From Candidatus Latescibacterota bacterium (lineage in GTDB: Bacteria > Latescibacterota > UBA2968 > UBA8231), in the NCBI GenBank assembly GCA_022826515.1, contig JAJDUT010000113.1, positions 1-64,000 of the forward strand: a stretch of DNA of 64,000 nucleotides, in the 5' to 3' direction. This document shows, in pieces, positions 24,557 through 33,125 of the stretch. Position numbers and translations under genes: made by a program. The notes beneath the pieces were generated by a model that made no database searches, was not told the DNA's origin, and saw only the letters and a program-made list of their open reading frames with translations. Position 1 is the first letter of the stretch; the number at the start of each line of letters is the position of its first letter.

Positions 24557-26581
24557 GTGCACAAATGGTCAATTCTCATCGCGCTCGCGCTTTCTACCGC
24601 ACCGGCAGCCGCCCAGATTTCGCTGTGGAAAATGGGCGGCCAAGGCTTGGCTTGGAGCCGGAGTGACAGTAGCGAAGTCTTTATCGACTTCCAGACCTTT
24701 CCCGGCTCCATTGCGCCGACCTACTTCGACGGCGAGGAAAACATCCTTTCCAAGCTCCCTTTCTGGTCGCCCTTTAAGTTTCCCACCGACTTGGGTTACG
24801 AAGACGGCCTCATTCCGCGAGTCTGGCGCGCAGCCAACGGCTTCTATTGGTTCACGGCCGGCACCCTGACCACCGAGTGGGTCGATGGCGATAGTTCATC
24901 TTACAGTCCACCGGTAGCGCGCGGCATCAATTCGGAGTGGTACACTTTCGACGTGGGCGTTCCAGTGCCCGCCAACGTAGTCGGGTTCTACACGCCGCCG
25001 CACGGTTTTCGCGCCGACGGTACGCTTCTCCGCGACGACATCTTCAAGGCGTTTGAAGTCTCAATCGCCGAAGAGTTCGACCCGGTCCTCAACCTCGAAA
25101 ACAACGACAACGACTATCACCGCCTAGAGACCTTGATCGCCGATGTGCCGCTCAATTTTGACGCCAATGTCCAGCTCGAATTTCCCAAGCAGTACGTGCG
25201 TTTCATCCGCCTGCGCCGCAACCCTTCCATCGACGACAAAGCCTTTGCCTCGGGCCAAGCCAATGTCCAGCAGGGAACCATCGGCGAGTTCGAGCTAAAG
25301 GGCGAAGGGGTGCCCAAGCGGGTATTTTATCTTTCTAAAATCATCTCCCTCGGGCGCACGGTGAATTTCGGGCGTCTATTCTGGGACGCCACGCCCATGC
25401 GAATGGTCAACGGGGTCCCCACTCCCGTTGACGATGCCCAAGCACGACTCGCGATCTCCGTGCGCTCTGGCCGCGATGACGACCCCAACGTCTATCACGA
25501 ATTTACCGACACCGGTGCCGAGCGCACGGTCTCGCGTGCGCGCTTTGAGAAAGACCTCAAGCAACCAGACCAAACGACCCAAGGCCAGATCCAAGAAGGC
25601 AAGCCCGGCCTTAGAGCCTCTATCATTTACGACCAAGACAACTGGACCTTCTGGTCTTTTCCCATCGCCGAGTCTGGGCAGCCCGCCCCGCTGGAGCGCG
25701 GCAACCACATCCAAGTGAGGCTCACCTTCGAGAGCAGTTCCTTCTTCGACTTCGTGCGGCTCGACTCGCTGTGGGTTGAGACCGCATCGCCGTTGGCCTC
25801 GCAAGTCATCGGCGAGGTCGCCCGCTTTGACGAGCCGACGCCTAGCGGCGGCCTAACCGAAGTGTACTTAGGTGAGATGACGGACTTTACCTATGATGTG
25901 CGTGCTCAGTTCGACGGGGCGAGCCAGCCGGGCTTCGATACCATCCGGATCCGCACAGGTAGCCGCCCCCAGTTTAAAGGGCTAGAAATGGGCCAGCCAC
26001 TCCAAGTCATAGAACCGACTGAGGTGATAGAGGCGGAGAGTGAGCTAGTAGTGCGCCTGCCGCAGTCGATCACGCGCAGCCGCAATGAACCAGTGCGGCT
26101 GGTCTTCGGCACCGAGGTCTTCATCTTTGCCAACACGTTCGCCGGCGAGGTGTTCGACGCGAACGAGGAGAGCTTGCCGCAGCAGATTGAGGCCGGTAAC
26201 GCCTCCGACGAAGTCAACACCAACAGCCTTCGGGTGTTGGGTGGCGCACAAGATGCCGGGGCTCCCATCGAAAACCTAGCTTTTTCAAGCGAGGTATTGA
26301 CCCCCAACGGCGACGGTGCCAACGATGTGCTAGCCATCAGTTATACCTTGTTTCGCCTGCCCGGCCCGGTGCCCGTGGCTCTCAACATCTACGACTTGCG
26401 CGGCATCCGGGTCGGCGGCCTCGAACTCGGAACGCAGGGGGCCGGGCCGCAAACCGTGCATTGGGATGGCCGCGACGCGAGCGGCGAGTTGTTGGTCCCG
26501 GGTCTGTATGTGATGGAGATCGCCCTCAAGTCGGAATTCAAAACCTTCCGCCACCAGCAGCCGTTGGGCTTGGCCTACTAG
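24557..26581 (+). CDS. large secreted protein with FlgD-like C-terminal domain
   Basis: A 674-residue exported protein. The signal peptide is VHKWSILIALALSTAPAAA, starting at GTG 24557, with GAGGAG 7 nt upstream. The middle is beta-rich with two similar discoidin-like stretches and no recognised enzyme motif. The last 85 residues (FSSEVLTPNGDGANDV to PGLYVMEIALK) are the gliding-motility/FlgD-Ig type sorting domain. It is likely on the cell surface. The function is unknown; structural or carbohydrate-binding roles are equally possible. It is divergent from the PHP hydrolase. Confidence 0.78.
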   Translation: MHKWSILIALALSTAPAAAQISLWKMGGQGLAWSRSDSSEVFIDFQTFPGSIAPTYFDGEENILSKLPFWSPFKFPTDLGYEDGLIPRVWRAANGFYWFTAGTLTTEWVDGDSSSYSPPVARGINSEWYTFDVGVPVPANVVGFYTPPHGFRADGTLLRDDIFKAFEVSIAEEFDPVLNLENNDNDYHRLETLIADVPLNFDANVQLEFPKQYVRFIRLRRNPSIDDKAFASGQANVQQGTIGEFELKGEGVPKRVFYLSKIISLGRTVNFGRLFWDATPMRMVNGVPTPVDDAQARLAISVRSGRDDDPNVYHEFTDTGAERTVSRARFEKDLKQPDQTTQGQIQEGKPGLRASIIYDQDNWTFWSFPIAESGQPAPLERGNHIQVRLTFESSSFFDFVRLDSLWVETASPLASQVIGEVARFDEPTPSGGLTEVYLGEMTDFTYDVRAQFDGASQPGFDTIRIRTGSRPQFKGLEMGQPLQVIEPTEVIEAESELVVRLPQSITRSRNEPVRLVFGTEVFIFANTFAGEVFDANEESLPQQIEAGNASDEVNTNSLRVLGGAQDAGAPIENLAFSSEVLTPNGDGANDVLAISYTLFRLPGPVPVALNIYDLRGIRVGGLELGTQGAGPQTVHWDGRDASGELLVPGLYVMEIALKSEFKTFRHQQPLGLAY

Positions 26582-26615
26582 GCTCGACCGCGCTTGGTCC
26601 AAACGCGCCTATTCA

Positions 26616-27203
26616 ATGCCTCCTATAGATATAAGCCGCTTGGGCGAAGACATTGTATTCGAAGAGAACCTCCGGGGGCGCACTTTTACCTTCCACTCTA
26701 CTTGGGGTCTTTTCAATCCCAAACGCATTGACCCAGGGACGCGGCTGCTCATCGACCACATCAAAGCCGGACCTGCCGATTGCTGCCTCGACTTAGGGTG
26801 CGGATATGGTCCCATCGGCTTGGCATTGGGCCATCTCTGCCCCGAGGGCGAGGTCCATCTGATCGACAAGGACTTCGTCGCCGTCGAGTACGCGGCGCAA
26901 AACGCCGCACGCAACGGACTGACCAATTGTCGCGCCTATTTGAGCAACGCCTTCAGCCACGTGCCCGCCCACGTGCGCTTTGACACTATTGCCTCCAACT
27001 TACCCGCGAAAACAGGCAACGAACTCCTGACGATCATCATGCACGACGCCTGCGCTCGCCTCAAGCCGGGCGGACACCTGTGGGTCGTCACCATTGCTGG
27101 GCTAAAGGAGTACATCAAGCGCAATTTCAGGGAAGTCTTCGGCAACTACAAAAAGATCAAACAGCGAGGGACCTACCTATTATCTCTGGCGGTTAAAGAG
27201 TAG
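26616..27203 (+). CDS. RsmC-like small methyltransferase
   Basis: A 195-residue MTS-domain methyltransferase. The FEENLRGRTFTFHSTWGLFNPKRID opening is typical of RsmC/RlmG-like proteins, and the SAM loop DLGCGYGPIGLA is at about 59-70. The catalytic NPP motif reads SNLPAK, as seen in a subgroup with one domain. It probably methylates RNA, and the exact site is unknown. It follows the secreted protein by 34 bp and could be in the same transcript. Confidence 0.87.
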   Translation: MPPIDISRLGEDIVFEENLRGRTFTFHSTWGLFNPKRIDPGTRLLIDHIKAGPADCCLDLGCGYGPIGLALGHLCPEGEVHLIDKDFVAVEYAAQNAARNGLTNCRAYLSNAFSHVPAHVRFDTIASNLPAKTGNELLTIIMHDACARLKPGGHLWVVTIAGLKEYIKRNFREVFGNYKKIKQRGTYLLSLAVKE

Positions 27204-27220
27204 AGGTTCTTTCTCCCGCC

Positions 27221-27249
27221 TCTGCGTCCATCTGCGTCCATCTGCGGAT
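27221..27249. repeat. decamer repeat copy 3 (TCTGCGTCCA type)
   Basis: Two perfect TCTGCGTCCA units then TCTGCGGAT, 2 bp beyond the stop of the minus-strand enolase-superfamily gene. It is identical over 29 bp to copy 2 (1066-1094), which lies 26 kb away. Confidence 0.9.
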
Positions 27250-27251
27250 AC

Positions 27252-28304
27252 CTAGAGCAACTCCTCGTTTACCTTGACGCCAAATCCTGGGCCTTCGGGC
27301 AGTACTAAGTGACCTTCCTGCGGTTGCGGCTCCCCCAGCCATAGCTTGTCGCGCACCGCGTCGCGCCGGCCCATAACCATCTCGGCCAAATTGTCGCCGT
27401 AGCCAGCCGCCAAAAAGTGCAGCCCCCAAATCTCGCCGCCCCGATGGGGCACCACGGGGATGCGGTGGGCTTGGGCCAGCTTGGCAATGCGCAGCGTCGC
27501 CGTCAGACCGCCGCACCAAGTGACGTCCGGCTGCCACAAGTCCAGAGCCCGCGCACTGGCGATATGGCCGAAATCCCGCGCGGTGAATTCGTGTTCGCCG
27601 CCAGCCAACAAAATGGGGTGGATCTGCGGACGCAACGCCGCCAAGCCATCTAGGTCGTCGGGCAACAGCACGTCTTCAAACCAGTATATGTTGAACGGCG
27701 CGAGTTGCTGCGCCACGGCCACGGCAAAGTCGGGCGACCACGACATGTACGCGTCAATCATCAAGAGCGCGTCTTTGCCCAAGGTCTGGCGCGCCCCTTC
27801 GGCCCACTCAAGTATGCGCGCCGCATCAGCGGCTTGGCCTCCTTGCTGCGTCTGCGAAGACTTATGGGCACTAAAGCCCAAGTCGCGATACCAAGCGCAA
27901 TCTGGGCCTGTGGCGTAGGTCCGCACCTCGTCCCGCTGCCGACCACCCAACAAGTCGCAGACGGACTTCTTTTCGGCCCGGCCCAAGACATCCCACAGCG
28001 CCAGATCTACGCCGCTGATGGCCATAACGGCGATCCCGCTGCGGCCGTAGGGCAGGCTGGCCTTGTACTGGTCGTCCCAGAGCCGGGCGACATCTTCAAC
28101 GCTGTTGATGCTGCGCCCCACCAGCAACTCGCGCAGGTGGCGATTGATCACCTCTACAGCAGCAATCCCACCGCCCCCTGCTCCCCAGCCGCTGACGCCG
28201 ATATCTGTATCGATGCGCACGACCATCTGCCAGAAATGCCGACGCCATGCCGCCGGCGCTACGCGATAGCGGGGATAAACTGATTGTACTTCGGTTATTT
28301 TCAT
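27252..28304 (-). CDS. mandelate racemase/muconate lactonizing enzyme family protein
   Basis: A 350-residue enolase-superfamily enzyme, most like the sugar-acid dehydratases (rhamnonate or galactonate type). Metal ligands are Asp184 (MIDAYMSW), Glu210 (YWFEDVL) and Glu237 (AGGEHEF), with Asp260 (WQPDV) and His287 (VPHRGG) as the catalytic His-Asp pair. These remove the alpha proton of a carboxylate. Which sugar acid is used cannot be told. It is divergent from an XRE-PAS regulator, which is therefore the likely controller. Confidence 0.9.
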   Translation of the reverse strand: MKITEVQSVYPRYRVAPAAWRRHFWQMVVRIDTDIGVSGWGAGGGGIAAVEVINRHLRELLVGRSINSVEDVARLWDDQYKASLPYGRSGIAVMAISGVDLALWDVLGRAEKKSVCDLLGGRQRDEVRTYATGPDCAWYRDLGFSAHKSSQTQQGGQAADAARILEWAEGARQTLGKDALLMIDAYMSWSPDFAVAVAQQLAPFNIYWFEDVLLPDDLDGLAALRPQIHPILLAGGEHEFTARDFGHIASARALDLWQPDVTWCGGLTATLRIAKLAQAHRIPVVPHRGGEIWGLHFLAAGYGDNLAEMVMGRRDAVRDKLWLGEPQPQEGHLVLPEGPGFGVKVNEELL

Positions 28305-28425
28305 GCGTAACTCCTTGTGTACATTTTGTTTTTATTGCCTTCCGTTTTGGTAATAAGTCGCTTCGTATCGTATTATTTATATATCAAACATCTAGTATTC
28401 TATATCCCCATTATAGGAACAGTCC
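28305..28425. promoter_or_regulatory. divergent promoter gap of the XRE-PAS regulator and sugar-acid enzyme
   Basis: A 121-bp gap that is far more AT-rich than its surroundings (gtattatttatatatc in the middle). It must contain both promoters. No clear operator palindrome could be chosen by eye. Confidence 0.5.
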
Positions 28426-29511
28426 ATGTCCTTAGGACGCAACCTGAAAGAGCTAAGACAGAAACAATCGCTCAATCAGAAAGACCTCTCAGATCGCTCC
28501 GGCGTCTCCCAAGCCACCATCTCTCGCATTGAAACCGGCCGCGTGCGCCGGCCAGGCTCGTTGGCCCTAAAAAGTTTAGCTGACGCCCTCGGCATCTCGA
28601 CCGACTCCCTAGTGGACGATGCGGCGCACTTGGCCCGAGTCCACAAAGATCGTTTGCATAAAATCACCGAGACCCTCAAGGCCTTTGTCATCCACGAAAA
28701 CGGACGCTTGCGCTTCATCAGCCAGACCTTGGCCGACCTATTGGGTTATCGCGAGGAAGAATTGCTAGCCAAAGACGGCATTGAGCTACTGTTCGCTCCC
28801 CAGTCTCGTCCTGAAGCTCGGCACATGGTCGCCAGCGGCTCGTCCAATGCCTATGAAGCGCTCATGGTGCGCGGTGACGGCAGCTTTCTTCCCGTCGAGA
28901 TCACCAATGTCAACATCAGCGAAAAAGAGCGCTTGAGCATTGTGCGCGACATTACCACTCACTGCTGTCAGCAAGGGGCCTTTCGCGTCTTGCAGGCTGG
29001 TTGCGACGCCGACAAGATGCGCGATCTAGGCAAGGTCGTGCGCATCCTCGGCGACGAATTAGAGGCGATGGGCGTCCAATTCGAGGCGGTTGACCTACAG
29101 GTCATAGACGAACAAAGAAACCTCTTGGCTTGCTACCGCGCCTATTCCGCAGCGCGCGGTTATCGCTCCTTACAGAGCGTGGTAAATCTCCAAGAATCCT
29201 TCGGTCGCTTTGCTTCCTTGCGGAAATTAGTTAGCTACTGGAACCGGGACAAAGCCTGGGAGCGCGAAGCCGACGAGGATTTTCGCCAGATGACCCAAGA
29301 AATTTTCTCGGACTCGATGTATCGCCCCGGACTGCTGCTCGACGTGCCCTTTGCACAGGGGATGTTAGGTCTGGGGCTACCCATAGGCGGGCCTAGGCGC
29401 ACCGAACAGCTAACGACCATATTGGGCGAGTTTACCCGCTCTATCTCTTTGGTTGTCAAGCGGCTGTTTGAGCTTCTATCATTGCGCGAAAAGCTGGGCT
29501 CTACTGATTAG
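28426..29511 (+). CDS. XRE-family regulator with PAS sensor domain
   Basis: A 361-residue transcription factor. Residues 4-62 are a Cro/cI-type helix-turn-helix (LKELRQKQSLNQKDLSDRSGVSQATISRIETG). Residues of about 80-180 form a PAS domain (IHENGRLRFISQTLADLLGYREEELL). The remaining 180 residues look GAF-like (VLLDVPFAQGMLGLGLP) and may hold a second sensor. The HTH-PAS order on one chain is uncommon for XRE proteins. It is divergent from the enolase-superfamily gene across an AT-rich 121-bp gap and most likely controls that gene and itself. Confidence 0.85.
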   Translation: MSLGRNLKELRQKQSLNQKDLSDRSGVSQATISRIETGRVRRPGSLALKSLADALGISTDSLVDDAAHLARVHKDRLHKITETLKAFVIHENGRLRFISQTLADLLGYREEELLAKDGIELLFAPQSRPEARHMVASGSSNAYEALMVRGDGSFLPVEITNVNISEKERLSIVRDITTHCCQQGAFRVLQAGCDADKMRDLGKVVRILGDELEAMGVQFEAVDLQVIDEQRNLLACYRAYSAARGYRSLQSVVNLQESFGRFASLRKLVSYWNRDKAWEREADEDFRQMTQEIFSDSMYRPGLLLDVPFAQGMLGLGLPIGGPRRTEQLTTILGEFTRSISLVVKRLFELLSLREKLGSTD

Positions 29512-29578
29512 CCACTACTAACTTAACCGAACGATTTTTCCACCTCACCGAGACTTTCGCGCCTAGTAGGGGTCTGAG

Positions 29579-30937
29579 CTATGAACGCGCTTCTTCAGGG
29601 CTGACCTTCCGCTGGCCCGAGCGGCGCAGCACGGCCTCTTTGATGTGGGGGCGAGACTCTCCGGCTTCTTCCATGCGTATCAAAAGCCGTTCCCGCATTA
29701 CTTGGGCCACTTCTCGATGCGACTCGTGGCCGACTAGATTGTTCAGTTCGTAGGGATCGGCCTGTAGATCGTAGAGATACTGCTCCTCGTAGAGATCGGC
29801 TCCTGCCACGTCTCGGCCTTGCTCGCCGGGAGCATCCACCCCGTACTTCCACCGATGAGTGCGAACGGCCCGTCCGACTTGGGCTTCGCTGATCTGCACG
29901 AAGACCTCTGTGGGCCAATCAGCGGTGCCGCCGCGCAAAAGCGGAATGAGCGAGCGGCCCTGCATCTGCTCGGGGACTTCCAGACCGGCCGCATCCAAAA
30001 GCGTTGGCGGCAGATCGATTAGGCTAACCAACTCTTGCAGTTGGCCGCCGCGAAAACCAGGTCCGGTCAAAACCGTCGGCACGCGGACCGAGCTTTCGTG
30101 GCAAGAGCGCTTGTACTCGTTGTTGCGCGTCTTGAAGTGACAGCCGTGATCCGACGTAAAGAGCACGATAGTGTCGTCGGCCAACTCCAAACTCTTGAGC
30201 GCGTCGTGCAGGCGGCCATAAGCTTCGTCGAGCCGCTTGACCATCCCGTAATAGCCGCCTAAGTGCTGGTGCGTCGAGCCGCCTAATGCCGCTAGATCGG
30301 GCGGGACCCAGCCTCCAGTATAGGTTTCCCGGTAGCCATCAGGGGGTGGATAGTCGTCCAAGTGGTTCTGGTGGTGGGGTTCAATGTAGGAGACGAAAAG
30401 AAAAAAGGGACGATCTTGATGCGCATCCACGTAGCGAATTGCGGCATCTGTGACCGCATCTACTCGATAACCGGGTAGGCGGACGGGTTGTTCGTCATTG
30501 TCGTAGAGGACCGTGCTGTAGGCGTCGGAAGTAAATTCGAGCACATTCGACGCCAACCAGTACTGGTAGCCAAAGCGATCCGCGGTCGGCACCGGACCAG
30601 TGGTCCCTCGGTCGTGGAGATGCCACTTGCCGATATATCCCGTGTCGTAGCCTGCCGCGGCAAAGTAATGGGCGAGGGTCTGGCTGTCCGCGGGCAGGGG
30701 AATCCCGTTGCGGTAGCAGCCTGTAGTCGTGGCGTAGAGACCCGTTTGCAGGCAAGAGCGCGCCGGGCCGCAGACGGGTTGGCACGTAAAGGAATGGGCC
30801 GCGTGGGTGTACTCGCGGCCCAAGCGATCGAGATTCGGCGTAAGGCCCAGCGGATTGCCGTGTAGCCCCGTTGTGTCCCAGCGCTGTTGATCCGTAAAAA
30901 ATACTATGACGTTTGGTTGTCTATTGTCTCCGACCAT
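29579..30937 (-). CDS. type I sulfatase, last gene of a sugar ABC operon
   Basis: A 452-residue predicted sulfatase. PNVIVFFTDQQRWDTTG holds metal acids, the modification motif CGPAR begins at Cys56, YIGKWHLHDRG holds the catalytic Lys/His, and LFTSDHGCHFKTRNNE is the second metal and substrate region. No signal peptide is seen. AAGGAG lies upstream of the ATG at 30937. It follows a solute-binding protein and two sugar permeases on the same strand (24-bp gap), so it probably removes sulfate from an imported sulfated sugar. It converges with the XRE-PAS gene. Confidence 0.93.
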   Translation of the reverse strand: MVGDNRQPNVIVFFTDQQRWDTTGLHGNPLGLTPNLDRLGREYTHAAHSFTCQPVCGPARSCLQTGLYATTTGCYRNGIPLPADSQTLAHYFAAAGYDTGYIGKWHLHDRGTTGPVPTADRFGYQYWLASNVLEFTSDAYSTVLYDNDEQPVRLPGYRVDAVTDAAIRYVDAHQDRPFFLFVSYIEPHHQNHLDDYPPPDGYRETYTGGWVPPDLAALGGSTHQHLGGYYGMVKRLDEAYGRLHDALKSLELADDTIVLFTSDHGCHFKTRNNEYKRSCHESSVRVPTVLTGPGFRGGQLQELVSLIDLPPTLLDAAGLEVPEQMQGRSLIPLLRGGTADWPTEVFVQISEAQVGRAVRTHRWKYGVDAPGEQGRDVAGADLYEEQYLYDLQADPYELNNLVGHESHREVAQVMRERLLIRMEEAGESRPHIKEAVLRRSGQRKVSPEEARS

Positions 30938-30961
30938 TTTACGCTTACTCTCCTTTTTTGC

Positions 30962-32284
30962 CTACGGCTCAAGCGTCCGATTCGCTGCGCGCTGCAACTC
31001 CTCTACAACCTGCTCGACATCCCCGCCTTCAATCGCCTCCATCATCGCCTCTCGAATCAATCGCCGCACCCGTTCATACCCCGCCATCGTCGGTTCTGAC
31101 TTCCCGTAGTCCAACATGCCAAACGCCACTCCGTAGTGCGGATTTTCCGCAAAATAGCCTTCCAGCTCTTGTGCCGTACTTTTGCGCACCGGAAAGTAAT
31201 TGCTTGCCCGCACCCACCGCGCTTGTTGCTCCGGGGCCGTAAACCACTTGAGGAAGAGCCAAGCCGCTAGCTTTTTTTCGGATGTACCGGCGCAGAGCGA
31301 CACGCTGGCCCCGTACACGTCAACAACCGGCTGCGCACCCGTCTGCGGCGGATGGGTTACTCCCCACTCGAAGTCCAGCCCAGAGTCCTCAATGCCGCTC
31401 TTGTAAAAGGGCAACCCAGAGGAAGAATCCTGCGAGAAGAGGATCTGACCAGTGACGAACTCGTTTAGCTCGACATCCTGTTCGCCGGCGATGTCTATTG
31501 CGTCATTCCGCGCTAGTTCCTGTAACAGTGCTAGGACCGCTTTAACTTCGGGCGAGTCCAGCGCATAGGCAGCGCCGGTCGCATCTACGAGGTCTCCGCC
31601 GCGACTGAAGACCATCGCGGCGAATCGGCTGGCGTCAACATCGAGCAAAAAACCCAAGCTACGCGCTGGGTCTTCGTTTTTGCTAAAGGGTTGCTCTTTG
31701 GCTCGACGGCACATCGCGGCAAAATCGTCCCACGTCGCCGGCGGCCCGTCGTAGCCCAGCTCGCGCAACCAATCAGCATTGTAGTAGAGCAGCTCCATCG
31801 AGCGATTCGGCGGGAAGCCAATCTGCACTCCGCCGATATTGTCCTGCTCCAGAAACGCTTGGACGTAGTCGCTGCGCTCTTGGGGCGACAAGCCCCACTT
31901 GGGCGAATCCACATAGGGCGTTATATCCACTATGCCGTCGGCTTGGTAGTAGGCTCGGGCTTGGTTTTGGTAGGCTACGACCAAGCTAGCGGCCAGCGCA
32001 CCGCTCTGGATACCCACGTTCATCTTGTTGTAGATGTCCCCATAGCGCCCCATGTACTCGCCGCGAACCTCGATTCCATAGCGGTTCGTCTGGTTAAAGT
32101 CGGCAATCAACTCTTGCAGGGCATCTTCGCGCTGGCCGGTGTGTTGGTACCAAAAGACGATTCTCTGGCCCTGTGGATCGAGGGCTTCAAGACTAGTCGG
32201 CTGCTCGTCAACAGCCTCTTGCTGGCCGCCACAGGCCAACAAAAAGGCACACCAAACCAACGTCATCGCACTTCTCGGTTTCAT
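30962..32284 (-). CDS. ABC sugar-binding lipoprotein
   Basis: An extracellular solute-binding protein of family 1, 440 residues, starting with a lipoprotein signal ending FLLAC (Cys18). RIVFWYQHTGQREDALQELIADFN and PPNRSMELLYYNADWLRELG are typical of sugar-binding components. I chose ATG 32284 at the lipoprotein signal; the frame extends upstream into the permease gene. It captures the substrate for the two adjacent permeases. The ATPase is missing here, and a shared MsmK-type ATPase is likely elsewhere. Confidence 0.9.
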   Translation of the reverse strand: MKPRSAMTLVWCAFLLACGGQQEAVDEQPTSLEALDPQGQRIVFWYQHTGQREDALQELIADFNQTNRYGIEVRGEYMGRYGDIYNKMNVGIQSGALAASLVVAYQNQARAYYQADGIVDITPYVDSPKWGLSPQERSDYVQAFLEQDNIGGVQIGFPPNRSMELLYYNADWLRELGYDGPPATWDDFAAMCRRAKEQPFSKNEDPARSLGFLLDVDASRFAAMVFSRGGDLVDATGAAYALDSPEVKAVLALLQELARNDAIDIAGEQDVELNEFVTGQILFSQDSSSGLPFYKSGIEDSGLDFEWGVTHPPQTGAQPVVDVYGASVSLCAGTSEKKLAAWLFLKWFTAPEQQARWVRASNYFPVRKSTAQELEGYFAENPHYGVAFGMLDYGKSEPTMAGYERVRRLIREAMMEAIEGGDVEQVVEELQRAANRTLEP

Positions 32285-32288
32285 CGCG

Positions 32289-33125
32289 TTATCCCTTGAG
32301 TCCAGATATGGAAATGCCTTCGGTGAATTCTCGCTGAATGAGAAAATACGCCAAAAGTACGGGAGCCGTTGCAATGACCGCTCCGGCCATTTGCAGGTGG
32401 ATTTCGGTCCCGGCCTCACTGGCAAACTGCTGCAAACCCACGGCAATCGGACGCCAATCCGGCGTATTGGTCACCAGTAGCGGCCAAGCCAAGGCGTTCC
32501 ATGAACCAATAAACGTAAACATACCGACCGTCAAAAGGGGTGCTCGGCACAAGGGGACCGCGATCTGAAACAAAAAGCGCACGTGGCCGGCTCCCTCAAT
32601 CCGGGCTGCATCCCACAGCTCGTTGGGCAGGCCGCGCATAAACTGGCGCAAGAGAAAGATGCTAAAAGCACTGGCCATAAAGGGAATGGTCAGAGCCGGC
32701 CAGCTATTGAGCCAAGCAAACGGCGTATTGCGGTGCAACCACGTCACGACGAGAAAATTCGGCACGATGGTCACGGCCTCGGGGATCATCAGTGTAGCCA
32801 AGACGCCGGTAAACACCACATCGCGTCCGCGAAACTGCATCCGCGCCAGCGGATAGGCCGCCATCACCGAGAACAGCAGGGTTCCACTGACCTGTAGGAC
32901 AGCGATGATCAGCGAATTCTCAAAGTAGAGACCAAAATCCGCCTCGTGCCACGCCTCGATGTAATTGTCCCATTGGACGCGCTCGGGCAGCAAGGCCCGT
33001 CGCAGCGATTCGCCGCGGTTCATAAAAGAGGCCAACAGCATCCACGCGAACGGGAAGCCAGCGGCCAGCCCTCCCAAGCTCAAGCCGCAGTAAATCAGCT
33101 TAGCTTGGCCGCTCCTAGTCGCCAT
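32289..33125 (-). CDS. ABC sugar permease, MalG-like
   Basis: A 278-residue inner membrane permease with about six helices. The EAA-loop contact site for the ATPase is in NELWDAARIEGAGHVRFLFQIAVPLCRAPL. It ends GISISGLKG, a common tail of this family. It overlaps the end of the first permease by 11 bp and the binding protein starts 4 bp past its stop. Confidence 0.92.
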   Translation of the reverse strand: MATRSGQAKLIYCGLSLGGLAAGFPFAWMLLASFMNRGESLRRALLPERVQWDNYIEAWHEADFGLYFENSLIIAVLQVSGTLLFSVMAAYPLARMQFRGRDVVFTGVLATLMIPEAVTIVPNFLVVTWLHRNTPFAWLNSWPALTIPFMASAFSIFLLRQFMRGLPNELWDAARIEGAGHVRFLFQIAVPLCRAPLLTVGMFTFIGSWNALAWPLLVTNTPDWRPIAVGLQQFASEAGTEIHLQMAGAVIATAPVLLAYFLIQREFTEGISISGLKG

